Source: Sphingobium lignivorans (lineage in GTDB: Bacteria > Pseudomonadota > Alphaproteobacteria > Sphingomonadales > Sphingomonadaceae). Taken from it: DNA of 64,000 nt. Position numbers and translations under genes: made by a program. The stretch covers positions 4,066,001 through 4,130,000 of the forward strand of contig NZ_JACHKA010000001.1 of NCBI RefSeq assembly GCF_014203955.1, in the 5' to 3' direction. Shown here one piece after another: positions 53,981-62,935 of this stretch. How positions within the stretch are numbered: position 1 is the stretch's first letter; every line of letters begins with the position of its first letter. A model generated the notes under the pieces. The model did no database searches, had not been told where the DNA came from, and saw nothing but the letters and a program-made list of their open reading frames with translations.

Positions 53981-55585
53981 ATGTCCGCTTCCGCTTTTCT
54001 CACCCTCGATCGCATTGCCGCCGCCCGGCCTGACGGCACACTGCTCTTCCAGGATCTGACGCTCGCCATAGGGCGCGAGCGAGTCGGCCTTGTCGGTCGC
54101 AACGGCGCGGGCAAGTCGACGCTGCTCGCCATCATCGCGGGGGAAGTGCAGCCGCAGGCGGGCAGTCTGCATCGCGCCGGGCGCATCGGCATGCTTGCGC
54201 AGACGCTTCCGGGGCATGGCAGCGTGGCGCAGGCGCTGGGCATCGCGCCGGCACTGGCGCGGCTGGACCGGCTCGATGCCGGCCAGGGCTCGCCGGAAGA
54301 CGCCGCGGAAGCCGACTGGACGCTGCGCGAGCGCCTCGACATTGCGCTGGCGGACGCCGGTCTTGCCGGCCTCCCGCCCCACCGGGACGTCGCTTCCCTG
54401 AGCGGGGGCGAGCGCACACGCCTCGCACTGGCCGCCATGCTCCTCCCCGGCCCCGATCTGCTGCTGCTCGATGAACCGACGAACAATCTCGACGAGGAAG
54501 GGCGGCAGGCCGTCGCGACGCTGCTCGCCCGCTGGCCGGGCGGCGCGCTGGTGGCGAGCCATGATCGCGACCTGCTCGAAGGGATGGACCGGATCGTGCA
54601 ACTCGCCCCCTCCGGCATCGTCACCGTAACCGGCGGCTGGAGCGATTTCGTCGCTGCGCGCGACGCCCTGAAGGAACAGGCGGACAGCGATCTGACGCGC
54701 GCCCGCCAGACGCTGGATCGACAGGCGCGCGTGGCGCAACAGCAGGCCGAGAGGCAGGCGCGCCGTGACAAGGCCGGCCGGGCAGTGAAGGCCCGTGGCG
54801 ACTTGCCCCGCATCCTGCTCGGCAAGCGGGCGGAGCAGGCCGAGCAAAGCGGCGGACGCGGGCGGCGCGCGGCGCAGGCGCGGATCGACGAAGCCCGACA
54901 GGCACTGCAGAGCGCCCGGCAGCAGGTTGACGTGCTGACGCCCTTGCAGATCGACCTGCCATCCAGTGGCTTGCCGGCCAACCGGACGCTGTTGCGCATG
55001 GAGGACGTGGTCCTTTCGCGCGGGGACCGGCGCCTGTTCGGCCCGCTGTCCCTCACCATCACCGGCCCGTGCTGCATCGCCGTGGAAGGGCGCAACGGCA
55101 GCGGCAAGAGCAGCCTGCTGGCGCTGGCGACCGGCGCGCTGGAACCGGATGCCGGGCGCATCCACCGGCTCGCCCCTGCCATGGCGATGCTCGATCAACA
55201 TGCCGCGCTCCTGGCGCCGCAGCTCGATCTTCTCGACAATCTGCGCGCGCATCACCCCGGTCTCACCGTGGGGGAAGCCCATGCCGTGCTGGCCCGGTTC
55301 GCCTTCCGCAATCGCGATGCGCGAAAGCCGGCGGGCGTGCTGAGCGGCGGCGAGCGGCTCCGCGCCGCGCTTGCCATCGTCATGGCTGGCCCGACGCCCC
55401 CGCAGCTCCTCATCCTGGACGAGCCGACCAATCATCTCGACGTCGAGAGCATCGAGGTCCTCGAGGATGCGCTGCGGCGCTGGGACGGCGCGCTCATGCT
55501 CGTCAGCCATGATGCAGCCTTTCTCGACCGGATCGGCATCGACGAGCGGGTGCGCCTCGGCGGCATGGAGACGCAGCGGGATTGA
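53981..55585 (+). CDS. ABC-F family ATPase
   Basis: 534 aa, two nucleotide-binding domains in one chain and no membrane segment. NBD1 has GRNGAGKST, LSGGERTRLALA and LLLLDEPTNNLD; NBD2 has GRNGSGKSS, LSGGERLRAALA and LLILDEPTNHLD. A charged linker (about 215-310, Gln/Arg-rich coiled-coil) joins them. ABC-F proteins act on the ribosome, easing stalls or giving antibiotic protection. The short linker does not point to a resistance subtype. Confidence 0.93.
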   Translation: MSASAFLTLDRIAAARPDGTLLFQDLTLAIGRERVGLVGRNGAGKSTLLAIIAGEVQPQAGSLHRAGRIGMLAQTLPGHGSVAQALGIAPALARLDRLDAGQGSPEDAAEADWTLRERLDIALADAGLAGLPPHRDVASLSGGERTRLALAAMLLPGPDLLLLDEPTNNLDEEGRQAVATLLARWPGGALVASHDRDLLEGMDRIVQLAPSGIVTVTGGWSDFVAARDALKEQADSDLTRARQTLDRQARVAQQQAERQARRDKAGRAVKARGDLPRILLGKRAEQAEQSGGRGRRAAQARIDEARQALQSARQQVDVLTPLQIDLPSSGLPANRTLLRMEDVVLSRGDRRLFGPLSLTITGPCCIAVEGRNGSGKSSLLALATGALEPDAGRIHRLAPAMAMLDQHAALLAPQLDLLDNLRAHHPGLTVGEAHAVLARFAFRNRDARKPAGVLSGGERLRAALAIVMAGPTPPQLLILDEPTNHLDVESIEVLEDALRRWDGALMLVSHDAAFLDRIGIDERVRLGGMETQRD

Positions 55586-55598
55586 AGCGCGCGGTCCC

Positions 55599-55630
55599 AA
55601 AAAGAAAAGGGCCGCCCCGAAAGGCGGCCC
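55599..55630 (-). terminator. intrinsic terminator of rplM-rpsI
   Basis: Read on the minus strand, an 8-bp GC stem (55609-55616 paired with 55623-55630, 6-nt loop) is followed by TTTTCTTTTT. It starts about 40 bp after the rpsI stop codon and lies just past the convergent ABC-F gene. Confidence 0.9.
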
Positions 55631-55670
55631 CATCCCTTGCTTGACGGGATATGGAACCCCGGCGTGCCGG

Positions 55671-56189
55671 TCAGCGCTTCGAGAACTGGAAGCTGCGGCG
55701 TGCCTTGGCACGGCCGTACTTCTTGCGCTCCACGGTGCGGCTGTCGCGGGTCAGGAAGCCCTCGGCCTTCACGGCGGACCGCAGGGTCGGCTCGTATTTG
55801 GTGAGCGCCTGCGCGATGCCATGCTTCACAGCGCCGGCCTGGCCGGAGAGGCCGCCGCCCTTGACCGTGCAGATCACGTCATACTGGCCCGTGCGGTCCG
55901 TAACCGTGAAGGGCTGGTTGATGACGAGACGCAGCGTCGGACGCGCGAAATAGGTTTCCTGATCGCGGCCGTTGACCGTGATCTTGCCGGTGCCGGGCTT
56001 CACCCACACGCGGGCCACGGCGTCCTTGCGGCGACCGGTGGCATAAGCGCGGCCATACTGGTCCAGCTCCTGCTGGCGCAGCGGCGCATTCGACACCTTC
56101 ACGGGTGCCACCGCTTCCGCGGCCGGCGCGTCGACGTTGCCCTGGGTGAGGTCCTGCAGATCGGACAGCGAGTTGACGGTATCAGACAT
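55671..56189 (-). CDS. rpsI: 30S ribosomal protein S9
   Basis: 172 aa. A 40-residue Ala/Val-rich N-terminal extension is followed by the S9 core ([29 protein letters not shown]) and the invariant C-terminus ending FQFSKR. The start overlaps the rplM stop by one base (TGATG). Confidence 0.97.
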   Translation of the reverse strand: MSDTVNSLSDLQDLTQGNVDAPAAEAVAPVKVSNAPLRQQELDQYGRAYATGRRKDAVARVWVKPGTGKITVNGRDQETYFARPTLRLVINQPFTVTDRTGQYDVICTVKGGGLSGQAGAVKHGIAQALTKYEPTLRSAVKAEGFLTRDSRTVERKKYGRAKARRSFQFSKR

Positions 56190-56668
56190 CAGGCACCAAC
56201 CTTGTTCTTGCGGTTCATCGCCGCAACATCGAGCACTTCGGGGTTCTGGGCTTCATGCGGATGTTCGCTGCCCGCGAAGACGCGCAGGTTGCGCATCTGC
56301 TGGCGGCCGAGCGGACCGCGCGGGATCATGCGCTCCACGGCCTTCTCCAGAACGCGCTCGGGGAAGCGACCCTCGAGCACCTTCTGCGGCGAGGTTTCCT
56401 TGATGCCGCCGGCATAGCCGGTGTGCTTGTAATAGCGCTTGTCGGTCAGCTTGTTGCCGGTGAACCGCACCTTGTCCGCATTGATGACGATGACATTGTC
56501 ACCGCAATCGACATGCGGGGTGAAGCTCGGCTTGTGCTTGCCGCGCAGGTGATTGGCGATGATCGTGGCAACGCGGCCGACGACGAGACCGTCCGCGTCG
56601 ATCAGCAGCCACTTCTTCTCGACGGTCGCCGGCGTGGCCGACTTCGTCGTCTTCATGAGCGCCTTCAT
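56189..56668 (-). CDS. rplM: 50S ribosomal protein L13
   Basis: 159 aa with [38 protein letters not shown] and [20 protein letters not shown], the L13 hallmarks. ATG 56668 follows a purine-rich AAGAGG; a second ATG four codons later is possible. First gene of the rplM-rpsI operon. Confidence 0.97.
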   Translation of the reverse strand: MKALMKTTKSATPATVEKKWLLIDADGLVVGRVATIIANHLRGKHKPSFTPHVDCGDNVIVINADKVRFTGNKLTDKRYYKHTGYAGGIKETSPQKVLEGRFPERVLEKAVERMIPRGPLGRQQMRNLRVFAGSEHPHEAQNPEVLDVAAMNRKNKVGA

Positions 56669-56809
56669 GGCCTCTTGCCTCCAGATGGATGAACCGGAAA
56701 AACAGCAAGGCGGCACCACGCAGGGCACCGCCAACGGCAGGGCTAATGGCGGTGAGGGCGGAAGAAGTCAAGCAAAACCGCCGTCCTGCTGACGGGTATC
56801 ATGATACCG

Positions 56810-57133
56810 TCAGACTTTCGAGCTGGTTTCGCGCGTCACCCAGTCGGCATAAGCGGTGGTGGTGACGGCCGGCCAGTTCAGGATCGCGGGCAAGTCATAA
56901 TCGTGCAGATCCCCCAGCGCTGCCATGAGTGCCTCGAGGCGCCCCGGCGCTGTCTTGAACAGCACCGGGATCTCGTCCGCCTCGGCGACTTTCCCCTCCC
57001 AGGGATAGATGGACGTGCAGGGTGCCAGCAGATTGGCGCACGCGGCCAGCCGCTGCTCGATCATCGCGCGGGCGGCCGACTGTGCCGACTCGCGGTCGCC
57101 GAACAGGGCATAGACCAGAGCGATTTCGCTCAT
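56810..57133 (-). CDS. cutA: divalent-cation tolerance protein CutA
   Basis: 107 aa. VYALFGDRESAQSAARAMIEQRLAACANLL, SIYPWEGKVAEADEIPVLFKT and the DLPAILNWPAVTTTAYADWV end are typical of the trimeric CutA1 fold. Linked to copper tolerance in enteric bacteria; exact role unclear. Its start overlaps the ctaA stop by ATGA. Confidence 0.95.
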   Translation of the reverse strand: MSEIALVYALFGDRESAQSAARAMIEQRLAACANLLAPCTSIYPWEGKVAEADEIPVLFKTAPGRLEALMAALGDLHDYDLPAILNWPAVTTTAYADWVTRETSSKV

Positions 57134-58197
57134 GCCGCGCGCGGCGTGCCCAGCCGATGCGCGCCCATGACCGCCACCCCCAGCAGCAGCGCGCCGACAA
57201 GCTGGTGCGCCACTGCCAGCACCAAGGCGACACCGGTGATCACGGTGGCGATGCCGAGCATGATCTGCGCCAATGTGATGGCGAGTAGCGCATAAGCGAG
57301 GCCTGTCGAGCCAGTGCGATGCAGCCAGCCCGCCATCCAGATGATGGCGCCGGCCGCGACCCAGGCCCACCAGCGATGCAGGAAGTGGACGAGGAAGGGA
57401 TCGCTCGTGAGCGTCATCCAGAAGGAGCCCCACCATGTGATGCCCTCGGGCACCAGATGATCGTTCATCAGCGGCCAGGTATTGGCGACATAGCCCGCGC
57501 GCAGCCCGGCGGTGAGCGCGCCCAGCAGGATCTGGAGAAACAGCAGCAATGCCGGGATGGCGCCCGCCAGCTTCAGCCGCGCGCTGCCGCCATGCGGCGT
57601 GCGGGCCAACCGGGCGAAATCGCAGGCGGTCCACACCACGGCCGCGAGCAGGATGAGCGCCATGCCGAGATGCGCCGCCAGCATGGCGGGCTCGACATTG
57701 ACCCGGTCGGTGAGGCCACTACGCACCATGAACCAGCCGACAGCGCCCTGCGCCCCGCCGAGCAGGAGCAGCACGATGAGCCGCGGCCCATAGCCGCGCG
57801 GCACGGCCCTGCGCGCGGCGAACCAGACCAACGGCACTGCATAAGCGAGGCCGATCAGGCGGCCGAGCAGCCGGTGAAAATATTCCCAGAAGTAGATCTG
57901 CTTGAAGGCGGCGAGCGTCATGCCCTGATTCATCAACGCATATTGCGAGCTTTGCTTGTAGGCCGCGAACTCGGCCTGCCAGTCCGCCTCGGTCAACGGG
58001 GGAATGGCGCCGGTCACCGGTTTCCACTCGGTGATCGAAAGCCCCGACTCGGTCAGGCGGGTCACGCCGCCGACGGCGACCATGAAGAGGATCAGCCCCG
58101 CGATCACGAACAGCCAGCGCGCGAGCAGCGCGGGACGCGCCGGCCCACCGGGGGCGATGCTGGCGCGGGAGGGGGTCATCTGTGCGAACTCAGCCAT
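57130..58197 (-). CDS. ctaA: haem A synthase CtaA/Cox15
   Basis: 355 aa with eight membrane helices. Haem-ligand regions: YFWEYFHRLLGR, MLAAHLGMALILLAA, VHFLHRWWAWV and VLAVAHQLVGALLLG. It oxidises haem O to haem A for aa3-type oxidase. The motif GGVTRLTESGLSITEWKPVTG after helix 1 is the Cox15 signature. Coupled to cutA, which suggests a shared copper/oxidase theme. Confidence 0.96.
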   Translation of the reverse strand: MAEFAQMTPSRASIAPGGPARPALLARWLFVIAGLILFMVAVGGVTRLTESGLSITEWKPVTGAIPPLTEADWQAEFAAYKQSSQYALMNQGMTLAAFKQIYFWEYFHRLLGRLIGLAYAVPLVWFAARRAVPRGYGPRLIVLLLLGGAQGAVGWFMVRSGLTDRVNVEPAMLAAHLGMALILLAAVVWTACDFARLARTPHGGSARLKLAGAIPALLLFLQILLGALTAGLRAGYVANTWPLMNDHLVPEGITWWGSFWMTLTSDPFLVHFLHRWWAWVAAGAIIWMAGWLHRTGSTGLAYALLAITLAQIMLGIATVITGVALVLAVAHQLVGALLLGVAVMGAHRLGTPRAA

Positions 58198-58313
58198 GGC
58201 CGTTTCCCCATGCGCCGATGCGCCGGGGGAAGCAAGCCGGAGCCCCCTTTCCGCCCCGGGCGATCAGGGACCGCTGTCCGCCGGGACAGCACGGCGCAGC
58301 CCCACAAGTATAC

Positions 58314-58336
58314 GAAATGTTATGTTGTATCTTAGC
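58314..58336 (+). promoter_or_regulatory. possible Zur box upstream of MerC-like gene
   Basis: GAAATGTTAT matches in full the left half of the Zur consensus I know from E. coli and related regulons (GAAATGTTATANTATAAC...). The right half (GTTGTATCTTAGC) agrees only at about half the positions. It lies 28 bp before the MerC-like start codon. Confidence 0.4.
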
Positions 58337-58363
58337 CTTGGCGGGAGTAGGGACCATTCTTCC

Positions 58364-58738
58364 ATGACGAGCTTCGCAGCCTCTCGCTTCCCCCGCCTCG
58401 ACGGCTGGGCCATTGGCCTTTCCGGCCTTTGCGCGATTCATTGCATTGCGACCGCGGTGGCCTTTGGCCTTCTCTCATCCGTCGCCGGCCTGCTCGAGGC
58501 ACCGATCATCCATGAGGCCGGCCTGGCCATGGCCATGGTGCTCGGCGCCATCGCGCTCGGCAAAGGCGCTCGCGAACATGGCATGCTGCTGCCGGTAGCG
58601 GTCGGTGCGCTCGGCCTCGGCGTGATGGCCGGTGCGCTCAGCCTGCCCCACGGCTTCGCTGGCGAGATCGTCTATACGCTGGTGGGCGTGCTGCTCCTCG
58701 CTTTCGGCCACGAACTGAACCGCCGCGCCTTCTGGTGA
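58364..58738 (+). CDS. MerC-domain membrane protein
   Basis: 124 aa with four hydrophobic helices. The metal motif Cys23-x2-His26-Cys27 (GLCAIHCIATAVAFG) in helix 1 and GHELNRR at the end fit the MerC family. MerC transports mercuric ion in mer operons, but chromosomal copies without mer genes are thought to move zinc or another metal. No other mer gene is present. An ATG 15 codons upstream is an alternative start. Confidence 0.85.
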   Translation: MTSFAASRFPRLDGWAIGLSGLCAIHCIATAVAFGLLSSVAGLLEAPIIHEAGLAMAMVLGAIALGKGAREHGMLLPVAVGALGLGVMAGALSLPHGFAGEIVYTLVGVLLLAFGHELNRRAFW

Positions 58739-58895
58739 CGAGGTAAGCCGAGCGCGACTCGGATGGGCGTGCGGACACGCTGCTGGCTCTTCGTCCGATA
58801 GGGCGTCATAAAAAAGCTTCAGCGCTCTTTTCTCAAGAACAAGTCACCCGATATCGGCCGTTTCGACGCACAGCGCGCAAGCGAGGGAAATCATC

Positions 58896-59060
58896 ATGGG
58901 ACGACGCCCCGATCACGTGAAGCCACCGGCCTATCTCTCCAAGAGTCCGCCCTGTCCCCAGCCTGCCGAATCAGAGGCGCAGCCGCGTCCCGATGAAGAA
59001 CGGCCCGAGCCGACGCGTTATGGCGACTGGGAGATCAAGGGAATCGCTGTGGATTTCTGA
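58896..59060 (+). CDS. DUF1674 protein (SDHAF4-like)
   Basis: 54 aa. The C-terminal signature RYGDWEIKGIAVDF is the DUF1674 motif shared with succinate dehydrogenase assembly factor 4, which binds the flavinylated SdhA subunit. The N-terminal half is Pro/Glu-rich and disordered-looking. GAGGGA precedes the ATG. A hairpin (CTGTGGAT / ATCCACAG, 59047-59067) spans its stop codon. Confidence 0.85.
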   Translation: MGRRPDHVKPPAYLSKSPPCPQPAESEAQPRPDEERPEPTRYGDWEIKGIAVDF

Positions 59061-59292
59061 TCCACAGAGCGCGTCTCATCCGGTTTTTTGCACCTATCTT
59101 GCGGAATGTCCCTTTTTGGATCAGTTTTCGCATGCATTACCGTCACTATTGCGTCATATACTGTCGTCACTGCCCCGTCAGAGGGCAGAGAACGAGAATC
59201 GGGACGCTGGTCTTAGGACTTGATGCGGGTTTGAACGGCTTGGTGTTCCCACCATTGAGCCATCATGCCCTCATGTTTTCCGGACTGTTCAA

Positions 59293-59859
59293 GTGACCGA
59301 TTCAAATCGAACTTCTGCTTCGACTGGCTTTCCCACACCGGTCGACGACGGAACGCCGGTCGGTCATCCCACGCCGGCCGGCGGACCGGCATCTTCCGAT
59401 CAGCTCGAATTCTTCCCCGATGCCTCCCCCTGCCTGGCGCCGAGCGCTGCGGGGGCCGCGGTCACCGGAGCGATCGGCGATTTCGTGCTGGCCTGGGGGC
59501 GGCTTGAGCAAACCACCGCCGCCAAGCTCACGGAGATGCGCCAGTCCTTCGGCGATGTTCGCGCGATCGGCGGGCGCATCCGTCCGAACATGCAGAAGCT
59601 GCTGGCCGAATTGCGCGCCCTGGTCGCGATGCGCGACCGGCTCGACACGCAGGCGCTCGATCTGATCACGGACATCGACGGCAGCCTGCAGCGCGCCGCC
59701 CAGTTCCGGCTGATCGCCATCGATGGTGCTCAGGATGCGGAGGAGGACCGGCTGATCTGCCGGGACATCAAGAACGGCGCGGTGGAGATTCCCTGCGAGG
59801 AGATCGCGCGCGAGACCCGCCAGCTCGAACGCATTCGGGAGCAGATTGCCGCACTTTGA
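59293..59859 (+). CDS. unknown helical protein
   Basis: 188 aa. The first 55 residues are Pro/Ser/Thr-rich and probably disordered. The rest is helical (LAWGRLEQTTAAKLTEMRQSFGDVRAI, LLAELRALVAMRDRLD, EIARETRQLERIREQIAAL) with two cysteines (LICRD, IPCEE). It resembles conserved sphingomonad hypotheticals but I cannot name a family. The only start in frame is a GTG at 59293 without a clear ribosome site, so the true N-terminus is uncertain. Confidence 0.6.
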   Translation: MTDSNRTSASTGFPTPVDDGTPVGHPTPAGGPASSDQLEFFPDASPCLAPSAAGAAVTGAIGDFVLAWGRLEQTTAAKLTEMRQSFGDVRAIGGRIRPNMQKLLAELRALVAMRDRLDTQALDLITDIDGSLQRAAQFRLIAIDGAQDAEEDRLICRDIKNGAVEIPCEEIARETRQLERIREQIAAL

Positions 59860-59988
59860 ATGTGTCGGGGGTGGAAGAGGCCAGCCCGCACGAACCATTC
59901 GTCGCCCGCTCCTGTTGAGCCGGCTCAGGACCACGCTCCTGCCCACAGCCTGCCATTCCGGCGCGTGTGAGCGCCTTTCCCAAGTCGC

Positions 59989-60351
59989 TCAGACCGTGAA
60001 GCTCTCGCCGCAGCCGCAGCTTCCCTTCGCGTTCGGATTGTTGAACACGAAGCCGGCGGTGAAATCGTCCTCCACCCAGTCCATGGTCGAGCCGATCAGG
60101 TAGAGCACCGAGGCGGCATCGATGAAGAAGACGCCGCCGGGCGTCTCGATGCGCTCGTCGAACTGGCCGGCCTGCGTCACATAATCGACCGAATAAGCGA
60201 GGCCCGAGCAGCCCCGGCGCGGAGTCGAGAGCTTGACGCCGATCGCGCCTTCCGGTGCTTTCGCCATGAGATCGGCAACGCGCTGCTGCGCGGCAGGCGT
60301 CAGCATGACGGCGGCCGGGCGCGCGCGGGTGGTGGTCGTGGTTGCGTTCAT
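59989..60351 (-). CDS. sufA: iron-sulfur carrier SufA/IscA-like
   Basis: 120 aa, HesB/IscA family with three conserved cysteines in RRGCSGLAYSV and GSCGCGESF. A Thr-rich N-terminus (10 aa) precedes the domain. It receives a cluster from SufBCD and passes it on. Last gene of the suf operon, 51 bp after sufT. Confidence 0.94.
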   Translation of the reverse strand: MNATTTTTRARPAAVMLTPAAQQRVADLMAKAPEGAIGVKLSTPRRGCSGLAYSVDYVTQAGQFDERIETPGGVFFIDAASVLYLIGSTMDWVEDDFTAGFVFNNPNAKGSCGCGESFTV

Positions 60352-60402
60352 CGTCTCGTCACTCCGTCGGCGGCCCTGTCCTGCGACACGGGCCAACCTT
60401 GC

Positions 60403-60888
60403 TCACAGCATGCCCAGTTCCAGCTTTGCCTCGTCGCTCATTTTCTGCGGGTCCCATGGCGGGTCCCACACCAGATTGACGTCCACCGTGCCCACACCGG
60501 GCACCGAGCCAACGCGCAGTTCGACTTCGCCCGGCATGGATTCGGCCACCGGGCAATGCGGCGTCGTCAGCGTCATGGTAACCGCGACATGGCTGCCCTC
60601 GCTGACTTCCACGCCATAGATAAGGCCCAGATCGTAGATATTCACGGGTATCTCGGGATCGTAGATTTCCTTGAGCGCCTCGATCACCGCGTCATACGTC
60701 GCGCCGCCTGGCTCGCTGGCCGGAGTCTCCGCCGGTTTCTGCTGGAGGAAGCCCTCGAGATAGTCCCGCTGACGAGCGCCGCCCGGTGCCGGACCCTGCG
60801 CGCCGCCGTCCGCGTCGCTCACCCGGGCCCGCGGCGGCGTCTCGGCCGCGTCCACTTCCTCGATCCTGATCCTGCTTTCCTCGTTCAT
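60403..60888 (-). CDS. sufT: SUF-associated MIP18/DUF59 protein (SufT)
   Basis: 161 aa. A disordered N-terminal 60 residues is followed by the DUF59 domain: YDAVIEALKEIYDPEIPVNIYDLGLIYGV, TLTTPHCPVAESMP (conserved Cys) and VDVNLVWDPPWDPQKMS. These proteins help mature iron-sulfur proteins. Overlaps sufS by ATGA. Confidence 0.93.
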   Translation of the reverse strand: MNEESRIRIEEVDAAETPPRARVSDADGGAQGPAPGGARQRDYLEGFLQQKPAETPASEPGGATYDAVIEALKEIYDPEIPVNIYDLGLIYGVEVSEGSHVAVTMTLTTPHCPVAESMPGEVELRVGSVPGVGTVDVNLVWDPPWDPQKMSDEAKLELGML

Positions 60889-62186
60889 CCGAATATCGCC
60901 CTTACGCGGTCGAGGCCTTTGAGCAGTGCCTCGATGTCGCTTTCGTCGCTGTAGAGTCCGAAACTGGCGCGCGCTGTCGCCTCGACGCCCAGATGCGCCA
61001 TGAGCGGCTGTGCGCAATGATGGCCCGCGCGAATGGCCACGCCGCTCTCGTCCAATATGGTGCCGATGTCGTGCGGATGAACCCCCTCCATCACGAAGGA
61101 GACGATCCCCGCCGCGTCATCCGGCCCGAGCAGGCGGATCGCGTTGATCTCGCGCAGCGCCGCACGCGTCCGCGCCACCAGGGCATCTTCATGCGCGGCG
61201 ATGACGTCGAGCCCGATCGCCTCGACATAATCGATCGCGGCCGCCAGCCCGATCGTCTCGATGATCGCTGGCGTGCCCGCCTCGAACCGCGCCGGGGGCG
61301 GCGCGTAAGTCGTGCCGGCGAACGTCACCTTGTCGATCATCGCGCCACCGCCATGATAAGGCGGCATGGCGGCCAGGATGTCGCCACGCGCCCAGAGCAC
61401 GCCGATGCCGGTCGGGCCATAAAGCTTGTGGCCGGAGAAGAGATAGAAATCGCAGCCCAGCGCCTGCACGTCGATGGCCAGCCGCGGCGCGGCCTGGCAT
61501 CCGTCGACCAGCAGCAGCGCGCCGGCACCATGAGCGATGTCTGCCGCGCGGCGCACGTCCAGCACGCTGCCCAGCACATTGGACACATGGGCCAGCGCGA
61601 CGATCCTGTGCTCGGGTCGGATCATCGCTGCCATGGCGTCGAGATCGATCCGGCCATCCTGCGTGAGCGGCACGACATCGATCCGCGCGCCGGTCCGCTC
61701 GGCAATGAGCTGCCAGGGCACGATGTTGCTGTGATGCTCCAGCGTCGAGAGCAGGATGCGATCGCCCGCCTTGAGATTGGCCCCGCCCCAGCTCTGCGCG
61801 ACGAGGTTGATCCCCTCGGTCGCGCCGCGCACGAAGACGATCTCGTTCTCCGAAGGCGCGTTGATGAACTGCGCCACGCGGCGGCGCGCCGCCTCGAAGG
61901 CCAGCGTCATGTCCGCCGAGCGCGCATAGACACCGCGATGCACCGTCGCATAGTCCGTGCCCATCGCGCGCACGGTCGCGTCGATCACGGCCTGCGGCTT
62001 CTGCGCCGTCGCGGCCGTGTCCAGATAATGCCAGGGAGCCCCGTCCGCGGTGACGAGACCGGGGAAATCGGTCCGCAGGGCAGCGCCGTCTCTCGTCTGG
62101 AGAGTCGCGCCGGAGAAACCGCGCCGCGATGCCCCAGCCATTTGCTGGACATTTCCGGACAGGAGATTCGCGCTCGCGCCGCTCAT
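60885..62186 (-). CDS. sufS: cysteine desulfurase SufS
   Basis: 433 aa PLP enzyme (group II). PLP lysine in LFSGHKLYGPTGIGVLW, catalytic Cys in VAIRAGHHCAQPLM, N-terminal YLDTAATAQKP and ATEGINLVAQSW. The first 30 residues are a non-conserved extension. It supplies persulfide sulfur to SufBCD. Overlaps sufD (before) and sufT (after). Confidence 0.96.
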   Translation of the reverse strand: MSGASANLLSGNVQQMAGASRRGFSGATLQTRDGAALRTDFPGLVTADGAPWHYLDTAATAQKPQAVIDATVRAMGTDYATVHRGVYARSADMTLAFEAARRRVAQFINAPSENEIVFVRGATEGINLVAQSWGGANLKAGDRILLSTLEHHSNIVPWQLIAERTGARIDVVPLTQDGRIDLDAMAAMIRPEHRIVALAHVSNVLGSVLDVRRAADIAHGAGALLLVDGCQAAPRLAIDVQALGCDFYLFSGHKLYGPTGIGVLWARGDILAAMPPYHGGGAMIDKVTFAGTTYAPPPARFEAGTPAIIETIGLAAAIDYVEAIGLDVIAAHEDALVARTRAALREINAIRLLGPDDAAGIVSFVMEGVHPHDIGTILDESGVAIRAGHHCAQPLMAHLGVEATARASFGLYSDESDIEALLKGLDRVRAIFG

Positions 62187-62935
62187 GTCAGCGCCTCCAG
62201 CCGGGCCCGCGCCACGGCCGCGAAGCGCGCCTGCTCGGCCTCGTCCGCGATGTCGTCGAACAGGCCCGCGATGAACGCTTCCAACAGCAGGGCCTTCGCT
62301 CCCGCCGGATCGAGCCCGCGCGACGCCATGTAGAACAGCGCGGCCTCATCGAGCTGGCCGATGCTCGCGCCATGCGCGCATTTCACATCGTCGGCGAAGA
62401 TTTCGAGTTCCGGCCGGGCATGGGCACTGGCGCCACGATCCAGCAGCATCGCCTTGAAGCTCTGCGACGCATCCGTCTTCTGCGCGTCGCGCGCGACGCG
62501 GATCTGCCCGAGATAATTGGTCGTCGCCCGGCCGGCCGCGATGGCGCGCACGGTCTGCGCGCTGGTCGCCTCCGGCTCGGCATGGTTGAGCGTCGTCACC
62601 AGCTCGATGGTCTGCGTGCCGCCGCCGATGAGCGCGGCCTTGAGTTCGAAATGGGCATGGCGGGCGAGCGTCACGTCGAATGTGACGCGGCCCAGCGCGC
62701 CGCCGCTGTTCAGCAAGTGCACGGCCAGCGTGCCGCCCGCGCCGATCTCGACGACATGGTCAAGGATCACGCTCTCGCCCTCGGCGGCGTCCTGCAGCAG
62801 CGCGAGCGTGCGCATTTCCCCTGGGGCGACGACGATCCGCTCCGGCGCGGCGCCCGGCCAAGCCCGCGCGGCCGCATCGATGTCGCTGTAGCGCCAGGCT
62901 TCGTCGCGGCGGGTGGGGAGGGACAGGGCGGTCAT
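62183..62935 (-). CDS. sufD: Fe-S assembly scaffold protein SufD
   Basis: 250 aa, shorter than the 420-residue enteric SufD: an N-terminal WRYSDI segment, then the SufBD beta-helix core (NYLGQIRVARDAQKTDASQSFKAMLLD, PELEIFADDVKCAHGASIGQLDEAALFYMASRGLD). Forms SufBC2D. ATG 62935 overlaps the stop of the secreted unknown gene by 4 bp. Confidence 0.94.
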   Translation of the reverse strand: MTALSLPTRRDEAWRYSDIDAAARAWPGAAPERIVVAPGEMRTLALLQDAAEGESVILDHVVEIGAGGTLAVHLLNSGGALGRVTFDVTLARHAHFELKAALIGGGTQTIELVTTLNHAEPEATSAQTVRAIAAGRATTNYLGQIRVARDAQKTDASQSFKAMLLDRGASAHARPELEIFADDVKCAHGASIGQLDEAALFYMASRGLDPAGAKALLLEAFIAGLFDDIADEAEQARFAAVARARLEALT

